Assembly (NCBI RefSeq): GCF_000687475.1
Contig: NC_057317.1
Location: 310,001 to 374,000 of the forward strand
Source: Ustilaginoidea virens
Taxonomy: Eukaryota; Ascomycota; Sordariomycetes; Hypocreales; Clavicipitaceae
Direction of reading: 5' to 3'
DNA length: 64,000 bases
Shown here piece by piece: positions 47,051 to 56,862 of this stretch; the stretch's first letter is position 1; every line of letters starts with the position of its first letter. The position numbers were made by a program, and so were the translations under genes. The notes below the pieces were generated by a model that was given only the letters and a program-made list of their open reading frames with translations, made no database searches and had not been told where the DNA came from.

Positions 47051-48763
47051 ATGGCCGTCTTTTGCGACAACAAACGGAAGTATTCGGACTTTTTTGGCGG
47101 CCGGGTGGTGGATGAGCAGTCTGTGAGCTTTGGCCACGTAGACTGGCCGTCGAAATGCAAAGGCAAGATTTCCCTGGCAGCCCCCCCTTTTGCGTCGCTG
47201 TAAGTTGTTGGTTGCCTGTTGTCTGATGACTGTCCAGGAATATCGACAAGTACCCTGAGCAGCTTGATCACCGATGAGGAACCGCAGATGCGAGTCATGT
47301 ACGGTTTCCCTCCCTCCCTTCCTTCCCTCGCCCAGGATCTGATGCCATCGTCAGCCCGCTGACAGACGTGTAGATTCGCTCCTCTCGATTTCCCCGGAGA
47401 CGGCAGCCTCGTCGGCCTCTTTCACCACTACGACATCCCCGCCGACTTCCTCACCGAGAGACTGTGCGCCGTCACACAAGCCTGCGGTTCACGCACCTTG
47501 GCCGACGCATCGCAAGGCACGGCCTCCATTGCCTCGTTGCACCTCCCTCACGTGCTCCCGCTGACCTGGTAGCAAAGTCTCGTGGTTCCATTACCTCTGC
47601 AAGAACATCGACGTCGAGCAAGTCTCGCCGCACGCCGGCCCCAGCATCGTCGAGTCTCATCCCGCAAACGCGGAGCCCCTCAGCCAGGACAACTGGACGT
47701 GGCTGCGCAGCGCCTTCTTCCTCAAGAGCGGCGTCGGCGGCCCTCCCGCGCCTTGCATCACGCTCGTCTGCTTCGGCGCATCCGCCTCCCTGGAGCAGAG
47801 GTTTCGGGACCTCGCCGCCAGCCCCAGCTGGACGCAGTGCCTCGATGCGCCGTACAATCTGCTCGTCGTGGTGCTCGACGAGCTCTTCCTCGAGATGAAC
47901 GACCAGGCGTGGAGGCTTGCCGACGTCTTTCGCACCATCGAGCAGGTAAGCCGGCTGTCCCAGATTTTGCTGGCCGTTGAAGCGGGGAAATTGACCCGGG
48001 GGTTGGGGGGGACCCTCGCAAGGCTGCTCTGAGGGATTTTGCGAAAACGTCCCGGGTGTGGATCACGCCCTCGAGGCAGGACATTGTCGGGCTGCACAAC
48101 ATCGCAAAGCAGTGCTTCTACCTGCGAGAGGCGTTTGACGCCATCGACCTGACGGTTCAGGAACTGGTCCAGCAGCACCTCCGCATCTGGCCCGACTCGC
48201 CGGCGCGGCAGTCCACGAGCTCCCTGCTCCGGTACAAGCTGGGGCTTTTCCGCTCCGTCAACCTCCGGCTAGCCAGCCTGGACAGGAGAATCGCCAACAT
48301 CCACAGCCTGGTGAGGAAACGGCTCTTCTCAAGAGGCGCCCAAAAAGAGGAAGAAGAAAACACGGTCGGGAGGGCCAGCTGACGCGGTTTCTAGTCGTTC
48401 AACCTGAGGACCGCGCAGGACAGCAGGGTGATGCAAAAGGACAGCAACGCCATCAAGTCCATCACGCTCCTGGCCTTTGTCTTCTTACCCGCCTCGACAG
48501 TCGCGGTAGGTGGATTCTCGCGGCGTCGTTGTTTTCCCTCCGTCTAACCGGTTTCCCCCGTGCAGGCGGTTTTCAGCACCCCGTTCTTCTCGGCAGACGA
48601 CGGGGCCTCTCCGAAGCGGCTCGTCGTGTCGGAGAACGTGTGGATGTTTTGGAGCGTCGTGGTGCCTTTGACGGTGGTGGTGGTGGTGTTGTGGCTGGCG
48701 CATGACCGCATCACGGTGAGGAGGTGGGAGAAGGCTCTCCAGCGTCGGGGGGAGGACAAGTGA
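47051..48763 (+). CDS. CorA-like fungal membrane protein
   Basis: Seven exons fit: 47051-47199, 47251-47298, 47374-47486, 47578-47945, 48080-48310, 48395-48505 and 48566-48763, giving 405 aa in one continuous frame. The two C-terminal membrane spans are typical of fungal CorA-like proteins: KSITLLAFVFLPASTVA, the loop VFSTPFF, then VWMFWSVVVPLTVVVVVLWL. The Gly-Met-Asn signature of true CorA magnesium channels is absent, as is usual in this fungal branch, so magnesium transport should not be assumed. The N-terminal soluble domain includes DNWTWLRSAFFLKSG and a helical region before the spans. The small exons 1-3 are the least certain part. It shares a promoter region with the HET-like gene. 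Confidence 0.72.
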
Positions 48764-49497
48764 CGTGACGAGAGGTGCGGGAGTGAGTAGACAGACGCAG
48801 AGTGTATGGTTTCATGTGCGTTTTCGCAACAAAATGGAAATCCCAAGCCGCATCCGCCCGGTGGGTCCAATAGATGATGATTGGCCAATCGGATGCGACA
48901 TCATTATAGTGGTTGCATCAAGTAGCACTGTACAGCATGGTGGTGCATTAGCTGGTATCAATTGATTGAAAACACGCTGCATCACCTGCCAAGCCACTCC
49001 CTCCCTACCTACATACATGTACCTACCGGCTGTTGCACTTGTATGGCCGGCACTCCGTAGTCCGTAACTGCCAGGCACCTACCTGCTTTGACGAGCCGCC
49101 GTCTTCAAGCCGCTTTAGCCGCTTGCGCAACCTTGCGGCACAGCAGCAGCCAGCAGCCGTGATGTGATGCCACCACGGTAGCTGACATGCAACGTTCATC
49201 AAACTGCAACAGCGGATTTACTAAAGGCACTTTGGCACGGGAGTACATTCACAAGCTGCAATACTAGACACGGCCTAATCGTACGTACATGTCGCAGGTC
49301 ATGGAACGTGACAGTGGATTATGGATTAGATATATAGCTTTGCTTCCACGCATGTCGTAGACTGGGGAATCCAACCTTCTTATATCCCACTGAATTGACC
49401 CTACGATCGTGACAGTACAGCTGCCCAGCGGGGCCCAAGCCCACCACGACGGTAAAACGAAAACGCAAAACACACAAGATGACGAGCAGGTCCATGG
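48764..49497. other. Convergent 3' spacer
   Basis: About 730 bp with short ACCTACC runs near 49005-49026 and a near-match to the TACTCCGTA motif at about 49051. No gene. Confidence 0.55.
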
Positions 49498-50480
49498 CTA
49501 CTTCTCGTCCAGCTTGCGGTAGATGAAAGTGAGCGCGGCTTTCTCATACCGTTGCACATACCGCGCGTGGACGCCCTCGTCCTTGATGCGGCCTCGACAG
49601 CAGTACGGATCGCCAAGGTCGCAGTAGGACTGGATCTTGGATGCGGTGGGCTTTGGGCATCCAAAGGTCCGCGGGCGGGCGTCAAACTTGGTGCCGATGC
49701 GCATGTCAGCGACGTCTTGATGCCGCTGGCAAAGACCAAGGGGAAAAGACGGAAAAAAAAAGACAAAAAAAATAAAGGAGAAACATAGGCTCGAAACAGA
49801 GGACTTACACCGCCGCCTCGGCAAGTCCCGACTTCGTAGGAAAACCCAGACTGGAAGCGCGGGTTGCCCATGAAGATGGCCGCCTTGATCATGTTGACCG
49901 CTCCGTCGGAGAGCGGCACCTGGCGGTCGGGGATCTTGACGTCGCCGCCGCCGCAGAGGGCGTCGTCAAAGAGTTCTCCGCCCTGTCCGCACGTCAGTCG
50001 CCTGGGGATACTTTAAGAAGAAGAGTGACAAGAGCGGGGGCGCACAAAAAAAAAAAAAAACCTCAAGAAAAAAAAAAAAAAAAGAGGCAGAGAGAGAGAG
50101 AAACAGAGATAAAAAGGCATCGATGAAAACCATACCTGCGAGTACCCCATGACGACCAGCTTGGTCTGCGGACAGCGCCGGTGCATGCCCTCGACGGCCC
50201 GCACCGCAGCAGCGACGCCTATCCTCACCGAATCCTGGTAGGGGTATCCCCCGCAGGACGGGCTGCCGCCGCACGCGGGGTAGTCGAGGGCCTCGGAGGT
50301 GGTGCCCGGGCGGTCGGACTTGATCTGGTTGACCGTGGTGATGAGCTTGTCGTAGCCGGGGGGCTGGCCGGTCCCGCGCGCCACGATCAGGTGAAGAGGC
50401 GGGCAGGCGGCGGCGTCCATGGCTCGGGCCGCGGCGCCCAGGAGGACCAGGGCCAGGCTGGCGGATGGGTCGACGCGCAT
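49498..50480 (-). CDS. Acetylxylan esterase/cutinase family enzyme (CE5)
   Basis: Three exons, 50480-50136, 49982-49809 and 49686-49498, give 235 aa, the usual size. A signal peptide (LALVLLGAAARAMDA) marks it as secreted. The nucleophile Ser114 sits in VVMGYSQ, followed across the splice by GGELFDDALCGGG. The charge-relay Asp lies in YCDLGDPYCC (about residue 199) and the His in DEGVHARYV (about 213). Paired cysteines fit the CE5 disulfides. The early LIVARGTGQPPG and YPACGGSPSCGGYPYQDSV match acetylxylan esterases better than cutinases. It would remove acetyl groups from xylan or related plant polymers. The exon 3 acceptor could be 54 nt upstream (adding RHQDVADM..), but FDARPRTFGCP fits the family better. 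Both introns carry poly-A runs on the plus strand. Confidence 0.85.
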
Positions 50481-51975
50481 GTTGGGCCAGCGGGAGAGGA
50501 TGGAGACTCGAGGGGGCGCGAGACGGGACGCCGCGTCGGGCTGCTCACGGCCGTAGATATAGGTATGCGTGCTTCATTTTTTTTTTTGGGGGGGCCTCGT
50601 TCCAGGCCTTCTGGAAAAGCGGCATGCCGGGATGACGTCGCGTCGCCGGCAGAGGGCCATGCATGGCGCAATCAATCAAGATTCAGGTCGAAACGGCTGC
50701 TGCTCGCCGGTATTGGTATTGGAGCCTGGAGAGTTTCCTGCGCGGATAGACGACTCGTCGAGCGGAGATGCCGAAGATCCCGATCCCGTGACCAGGAGTC
50801 AAGGGCAACTGCCAGGATGCTGCCCGGCCCTGGCGCCCTGCCCGATTCGGTTAGTCGCTGAGATCATGCTCAGCTGAGAACCCTGCACAAAACCCTGTCC
50901 ACGACAAATCGTGCCGGGGCTTTTTCAACCCTTTACTTAAAACATCATCCACTGCGGCACTCCCGAGCCTTCGAGAAGACGCCGATCCCGACGAGGTTGA
51001 GGCCCAGGAGTCGACCATGACCGTCGTCTCGCTTCCCCGGGTGCATTTCGCCCTTGCAGCCGGCGGGGTGACGAGAGAGCAGTGGTGTTTGCTGAGACGG
51101 GCGAATGCTATGTAGCACTGGGCCATCACAAGGGCCTCGGCATTCCTTGGTAGGAGCCCCCTGCGTGGAGAAGCCTGCATCAGCGACTGGACTTTTTTTA
51201 CTTCAACGCGGGTCGTTCCTCAGTCAATGGTGCAGGGGAATCCAGTGATGAGGAAGATGGATTCCGTTTTTTGGGGAGGGTAAATAAAATGGCGCCGACG
51301 GCGACCTCCGGCTTTGCTCATGGCGGCCGAGGCAACAGTCCGTAGAGTGAAGAAGGTGATGGCAAGCATCGAGCAGAGTCCAAAATCAACGTCCAACATG
51401 AACCAGGCCTTTCGTCATTACCCCAGTACTCAGGACTCAATTCTTAGTCTTCTTAGTGGCCAGCGGTGTGCAGCCAGACGCCACGAAAGGGGCCGCCATT
51501 GGCCAGAGGGGCGCTCAATCCTCCATTATTGGCACTTGCACTGCTCGTTTGTTCCTGTCGGCGGGGATACCGGTGGATCATCACATGTGTCGGGAATGTC
51601 CGGATACGAATGTGGCACATGTAACCGAGGGAATAGTAGCCCCTTAGGGTTACCCCCGTGCCCACTATAAATAGCTGGTGACCTGAGTACTGTTGAGACA
51701 GGTCAGGTCAACCCTTTACAATATACCGCTTTCTCTCCCTGCTTCCTGACAGTTCCAAATCCACGTGGCGAAAGCACGCCTTGTCCCAAATCACACGGCT
51801 GGAGGGATTCGATCAACGAGGCTGCTTTGCGCAGCATGGGTTGTTTTCCTTTTCAAGTACCATGTGTTACAGTGCATGTCGAGCTTCTCCACCTCGGGCG
51901 GCAGAAGCTGTCCATGATGAAGGTTAAAGGGCGACTGTGATGGGTATGTAGGGCTTCAGGCGGCTAACCCGCTGC
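50481..51975. other. Intergenic region containing a solo LTR
   Basis: About 1.5 kb between two minus-strand genes, with the esterase promoter at the left and the solo LTR at 51556-51751. ORFs here are shadows or run through the LTR. Confidence 0.55.
51556..51751 (+). mobile_element. Solo LTR of a Ty1/copia-type element
   Basis: Exactly 196 bp, opening TGTCGG and closing CTGACA, flanked on both sides by the direct repeat GTTCC (51551-51555 and 51752-51756). A TATAAATA promoter box lies 110 bp from the left end. The LTR at 61807-62002 has the same length, the same termini and its TATAAATA box at the same offset, and shares CCCTTAGGG.TACCCCC and CCCACTATAAATAGCTGG. A solo LTR arises when two LTRs recombine and the interior is lost. 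It is not strongly AT-shifted. Confidence 0.92.
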
Positions 51976-52790
51976 CTAATCATCATCGTAGTCGTGGTCG
52001 TCATATTCTTCAGCAAAGTCTTCTTCATAATCATCGGCGTAGTCCTCTTCATATTCCTCAGCAAGTTCCGCCTCTGCATATCCCATTTCAGCCTCGTAAA
52101 GCTCCTCGCGTTCCTCTTCGGGTTGCTCGCCCTCACCTCCGTCGTCACTGGAGCTGGAGCTGGAGCCGGGCCCATCGGCATACACACGATGCTCGTGTTC
52201 CCCCGCGTCCTGGCGGACGTGGTGATCCGCAAAGCCATGATGGGCAAGATCCCCCGCAACTGCACCGCCGGCGGCGCCCAAGAGCGCGCCGCCAATCATG
52301 CTTCCCTTCTTGTCACCCCCCTTGGCAGCATATGCGCCGCCGGGCGGAGGCCCGCTCCAAGGGCCGTATGCGCCCCCCGGAGGGCCCTGGACGTGGGGTG
52401 CCGCCGAGTAGCCGGGGGCGATCCATTGAACCTTGCGCGTTGCCTCCTCGCAGTAGAACCAGCGCTGGTGTTGCTGGTCGAAGCAAGGGGTCCAGCCCTG
52501 GGGCAGGGGCGGTTTGTCGGACGGGGGCTGGTACGTCGGTTGCGCGTGTGCGGCGTTGTATGAAGCGCCGGGATATGCGCCGTCTCGGCCCGCGCCAGGC
52601 TGCCCGTAGCTGCTTGCGCCGTAATCCCGGTTACCTAGAAAAGGGGGTGCATCAGTTGGTCCCTCTTTTTGCCCATGTGCCCGAGGAAGAAAAGCCAGCA
52701 ACCGGTGGAGGAGGGGCACGAACCTGGCGGCGGCGGCGAGCCACCAAACTTTATGTCTCCAAACATTTTTGTTAGGCCTCGGACCGACAT
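51976..52790 (-). CDS. WW-domain protein with acidic tail
   Basis: Two exons, 52790-52724 and 52634-51976, give 241 aa. The WW domain lies at about residues 64-96 (LPQGWTPCFDQQHQRWFYCE, ending QWIAP). Its first Trp is W70; the second aromatic position is W93. WW domains bind proline-rich ligands. A proline/glycine stretch follows, then a glycine-zipper-like segment (MIGGALLGAAGGAVAGDLAH, about 150-175), a His-rich piece, Ser run and a Glu/Asp/Tyr-rich C-terminus. Similar fungal proteins with glycine zippers are uncharacterised and may associate with membranes. The upstream frame seen across the intron (52824) is not used, because MSVRGLTKMFGDIKFGG fits a short first exon. Confidence 0.8.
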
Positions 52791-53196
52791 GGTGGCTGGA
52801 TGTGTGCCGGCGCGGGTAGGGCAAGGCGATGAGATTTGAATCCGTATAGGCAGGGTGACGAGACTCGAAGGCAGGTTGATGAGAATGGGGATGCGGCTGT
52901 TAAAAGAAGCCCGGCCCCCTCGAGTGTCCTCCCAAGATGTTTTTGTTCTGGTGGTCTAGGACTCCAACAGGAGGGGAAAGCCGCAAGCCTATCTAGCGGC
53001 AAGTGGACCTTTTGGCCATGGCAGTTTGCATGGGAGCTGGCAGCCCCGGAGATTTCCTCATGGCTTGAACTTTGGCATATGTATCGTGCTCGCGGCGGAG
53101 GCCTCAGGCTTAGGAGGACAGGCAACGGACCCACAATAAATGTAGGATCAGCTTTTGACAGGATTCACGCCAGATGAAGCGTCGGGATTTCGTCCC

Positions 53197-53227
<31 letters not shown>

Positions 53228-54379
53228 GAGACAAGAAGAAGAAGAATGTGATTGTTGAAAACCTGTTCGAGAAAGTTGCCCTTTTGCCGCCAGCATGTTC
53301 CAGTGGAGTATTGCTTCGACTTTGTGCCCTTGAATTTCTCGTCAAGAGGTGTCTACGCTGCCAGAGGCAACTGGCCGGCCAAGTCCAGAACCGGCCTGAA
53401 GGTAAAGTCATTCCGTGGAGCGGAGCCAAGTTGTCACATGGGAGGAGCTATCCGCACGGTACATTAAGCAAAGCGTGACGTGTCCCTAGACATGCCGTGA
53501 TGAGTTTAAGGATTGATTTCACCCCGAAAACATTGCTTCGTATGCTGAGGCTCTGAGCAAGTACCTGGGCGAGTGGCGTTGGGGCTTGGGCGACCAGGCT
53601 CAGCACCCCAGTGCAGGACTCTGACTGCTCTGTACCCCCGCTACAAGGTAGGGGGACCTCGGTACCTTAGGTACCTAGAGTGACAAGTCTCAGCCTGCCC
53701 AGGGTCTGCTGCCTAGGAGCTAGGTGGAGGCTAGCGCCGCTGGAGCGAAGCTTGACATGCGCCGCTGTGCTCCGTACTGGAAGGCACCTCCGGTGTGGGA
53801 ACCACCTGCCCCCACCCCATGTCCCATGACATGCCTGCCCCTCTTGAGCTCCGAGGCTGAGCAATCGCACAAGGTGACACAAGTGGGGGGAGGTGCCTTC
53901 CTCAGTCATCCGTGGCCCATGGAGTCTGAGTCTGCATGTGGTCCGGTCTGGTTGTTTTCGGCTCCGTCAGGCACAGGAATCCTCGCTCAACGCTCCGACT
54001 GACATCGCGGGATCCATTGTCGTCGCTGCTCCCTCCCACCCTCTCCTTGCGTCCGGGACGCCGAGATTGTTTTCCCCTCGTCCTGCGGCTCTTTGGCCTG
54101 TTTCGCGGAGAAACCTGAACCTGCTCCCCAAGACGGCTTTCACGACTCCTGGGGACCAGCAAGAGAATCCCGAGGCCAAGTCTAACCTGCCCGGCCCCGG
54201 CCACCCCTTGCACCTAAGATACTCCGGCTGCAGGCTCGTTCTTCTTGAGCTCAAGCCCCGCTTCAGACATCGTTTGGAACATCCTTAGTTCTTGGCTCGC
54301 CCCAGGTCCGGCAGCATCAGCCGCTGCGTTGCTTGCTCCTCTCCCACGCCGCGACCCGTCAGACCTACGCGCCATCGCC
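52791..54379. other. Divergent intergenic region
   Basis: About 1.6 kb between the WW-protein gene (minus) and the metacaspase gene (plus), so it holds both promoters. Contains a 26-nt A run (53197-53222), a TAGGTACCTA palindrome (53668-53677) and an ACTCCGTAC-like site near 53770. A frame at about 53295-53420 looks partly coding (FVPLNFSSRGVYAARGNW) but has no supporting structure. Confidence 0.5.
53197..53222. repeat. Poly-A tract, 26 nt
   Basis: Uninterrupted A run. It could be a retroposition tail, but no upstream copy or target duplication was identified. Confidence 0.9.
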
Positions 54380-56045
54380 ATGTCGGGATATCCGGGCCAG
54401 GGCTACTACGGTGCCCAGCAGCATCAGGGGGGAGGTGGTGGGTTCCACTCCGGCCAGGGACCCGGGTACGGATATGGCTACGGAAACTACGGCGGTCCTC
54501 CTCAGGGTCCTCCTCCGGGATCGTACGGCCCGCCGCAGGGCAACTACGGCCCTCCTCAGGGCAACTACGGTCCGCCCCAGGGCAACTACGGCCCTCCTCA
54601 GGGTAATTACGGCCCTCAAGGGGGCTACGGTCCTCCCCCGGGGCCTCGGCCGCCGTCCGGGCCTCCCCAGGGTTACAGCCACAGTCCGCAGCCGCAGTAC
54701 GCGCGGCCTCCCCCGAGCGACCCCCCGCCTCCGGGCTACGACGCCTATGGCTATCCCATACAGGGAGGCGACTACGCTTACCGCGCCCAGGCTGGTCCTC
54801 CGCCCCCGACGGCCCCCCAGCAGTTTGGCCACGGCGCTCCTCAGGGCTACACGTTCCAGTACTCCAACTGCACGGGCAAGCGGAAGGCGTTGCTCATCGG
54901 CATCAACTACTTTGGGCAAAAGGGAGAGCTGCGAGGCTGCATCAACGATGTCCACAACGTGTCCAACTTCTTGATTGAGCGCTATGGCTACAAGCGCGAG
55001 GACATGGTCATGTTGACCGACGACCAGCAAAATCCCGTCATGCGACCAACCAAGGAAAACATGCTTCGTGCGATGGACTGGCTTGTCAAGGGTGCCCAGC
55101 CCAACGACGCCTTGTTTTTCCACTACTCTGGTAAGGAGCTTTCTGCGTCGTCTGGATTTTTTCTTCTTCCTCTTCTCAAAAACACACATACTGTGCAATA
55201 GCTTAAAAATGGCTGGCTGCCGTTCTAGGTCATGGCGGCCAGACAGAGGATCTGGATGGCGACGAGGACGACGGCTACGACGAAGTCATCTACCCCGTCG
55301 ACCACGACAAGATGGGCCATATTGTCGACGACGAGATCCACATGCGGTTGGTGAAGCCGCTCCGGCCCGGCGTCCGCTTGACTGCGATTTTTGATTCCTG
55401 CCACTCGGCAACCGCCATGGACCTGCCGTACGTCTACTCCACCAAGGGGGTGCTGAAGGAGCCCAACCTGGCCAAGGAAGCCGGCCAAGGCCTTCTCAGC
55501 GCCCTGGGATCCTACGCCAGAGGCGACATGGGCGGGGTCGCCAGCTCCATCCTCGGCTTCGCCAAGTCGGCCTACAAAGGCGACGACGCCTACAACAAGA
55601 CCAAGGACACGCGGACGTCCCCCGCAGACGTCGTCATGTGGTCCGGAAGCAAGGACAGTCAGACGTCGTAAGTCATCATCAGCCCGGGGGGTTCCAACCC
55701 CGGAGCAGACGAAGCAATGAAGCCGTCTCGTCGAGGGGCTTTGCGCAAAACAACGGAACGGGGGCCCGCTAATGCGTGCATGGACAGTGCCGACGCCACC
55801 ATTGCCAACCAGGCCACCGGCGCCATGTCCTGGGCTTTCATCACCGCCCTCCGAAAGAACCCCCAGCAGAGCTACGTGGAGCTTCTGAACAGCATTCGGG
55901 ATGTTCTTGCTTCCAAGTACACCCAGAAGCCCCAGCTGTCCTGCAGCCACCCGTTGGGTACGCTTTCCACCCGCCGCTCGTGCGACTCGATGTTGCTAAC
56001 AGTTCTCCCCGGGGCGCAGATACCAACCTCTTGTTTGTGATGTAG
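54380..56045 (+). CDS. MCA1: Type I metacaspase
   Basis: Four exons, 54380-55130, 55229-55667, 55788-55957 and 56020-56045, give 461 aa; the last exon has only eight codons (DTNLLFVM). Metacaspases are calcium-dependent Arg/Lys-specific cysteine proteases with roles in cell death and protein quality control. The N-terminal prodomain (residues 1-160) is Gly/Tyr/Pro/Gln-rich with five near-identical heptads PPQGNYG (54526-54628 region). The p20 core has [20 protein letters not shown] and [11 protein letters not shown]; the catalytic His252 is in SGHGG, formed across the first splice, and Cys308 in [15 protein letters not shown]. The p10 part contains [18 protein letters not shown]. No LSD1-type zinc finger. 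The ATG at 54380 ([11 protein letters not shown]) is the usual start; an earlier in-frame ATG at 54245 would add an atypical leader. Confidence 0.93.
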
Positions 56046-56862
56046 AACGTTGGGTGGGAAGATGGGGGTCAAAGAGCACACGGCGGTAGACTGGGAGTGG
56101 CGGGCAAGACTTGGCTATTGTAACGGAACATGCTGTCGGCGTCCCGTCCCTGTCTACACACGGTGTTTATGCATCAAGATTGAAAGCTGCAAGCAAGTCC
56201 GTCCTCACGCACCGTGAAGTTTATGTAAAGAAAAACTGCCTGGCGCAGATGTGATGGCAGCGGTCCAGGTCTCTGTGCTCGTTTCCATGCTCTGCTGGAA
56301 CTGCTCGACCCCCGTCCCCGGCCCTGTCAATCACCTCGGCGGGATTTCCGGCGACAGTTTGCGCCATGCGCACACGGCAAGGCCCCTTCATTCCCTAGCC
56401 CGTCAGCCATGCCGACACCATAGCACTTCTTTCCCGTGTTCAACGCCACCCAGAGCTACCGGACTGCGCAATGCGAGCCCGCCGAGACGCCCGCCAGCGA
56501 GCCGAGGGGCGAAGCGGAGGTGCGAGCAAAAGCCACATGGGCCGTGCTGGGGGGGCCCTTGTTCGTAGGCTCCGTTTGATGCTTTTTGAGAAGCAGCGTT
56601 TGTGTGGTTGCTGTGCACCGGTTTACTGGCCGCGCTGTTTGCTAGCCGGCCCTATACAGTATATAGGTCATGTAGCAGCCTCGTGACAGCACCTGATGTG
56701 TATGTAGATGGGCATTTCTCCCCTCTTAGATAGCCTAGATGGCCATCATCATCTTCGTTTTCCAGCATCGTTGTGCTGCTGCATTACACAGGGCAACAGC
56801 ATCTCACCCGCAGCGAAACAACCGGCGAAACACCGGCGAAACAACCGGCGAAGCAACCGCCG
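56046..56862. other. Convergent 3' spacer
   Basis: About 800 bp between the metacaspase and alpha-galactosidase stops. No gene. A tandem repeat lies immediately beside the alpha-galactosidase stop. Confidence 0.6.
56812..56860. repeat. About 12-bp tandem repeat, 4 copies
   Basis: Units of the form GGCGAAACAACC, varying by one or two bases, end 2 bp from the stop codon of the minus-strand gene, so they would be transcribed in its 3' UTR. Confidence 0.85.

Noticed and set aside
53155..53478. 107-codon ORF with poly-Lys
   Set aside because: Produced by a 26-nt A run; no domain, no splice or promoter support.
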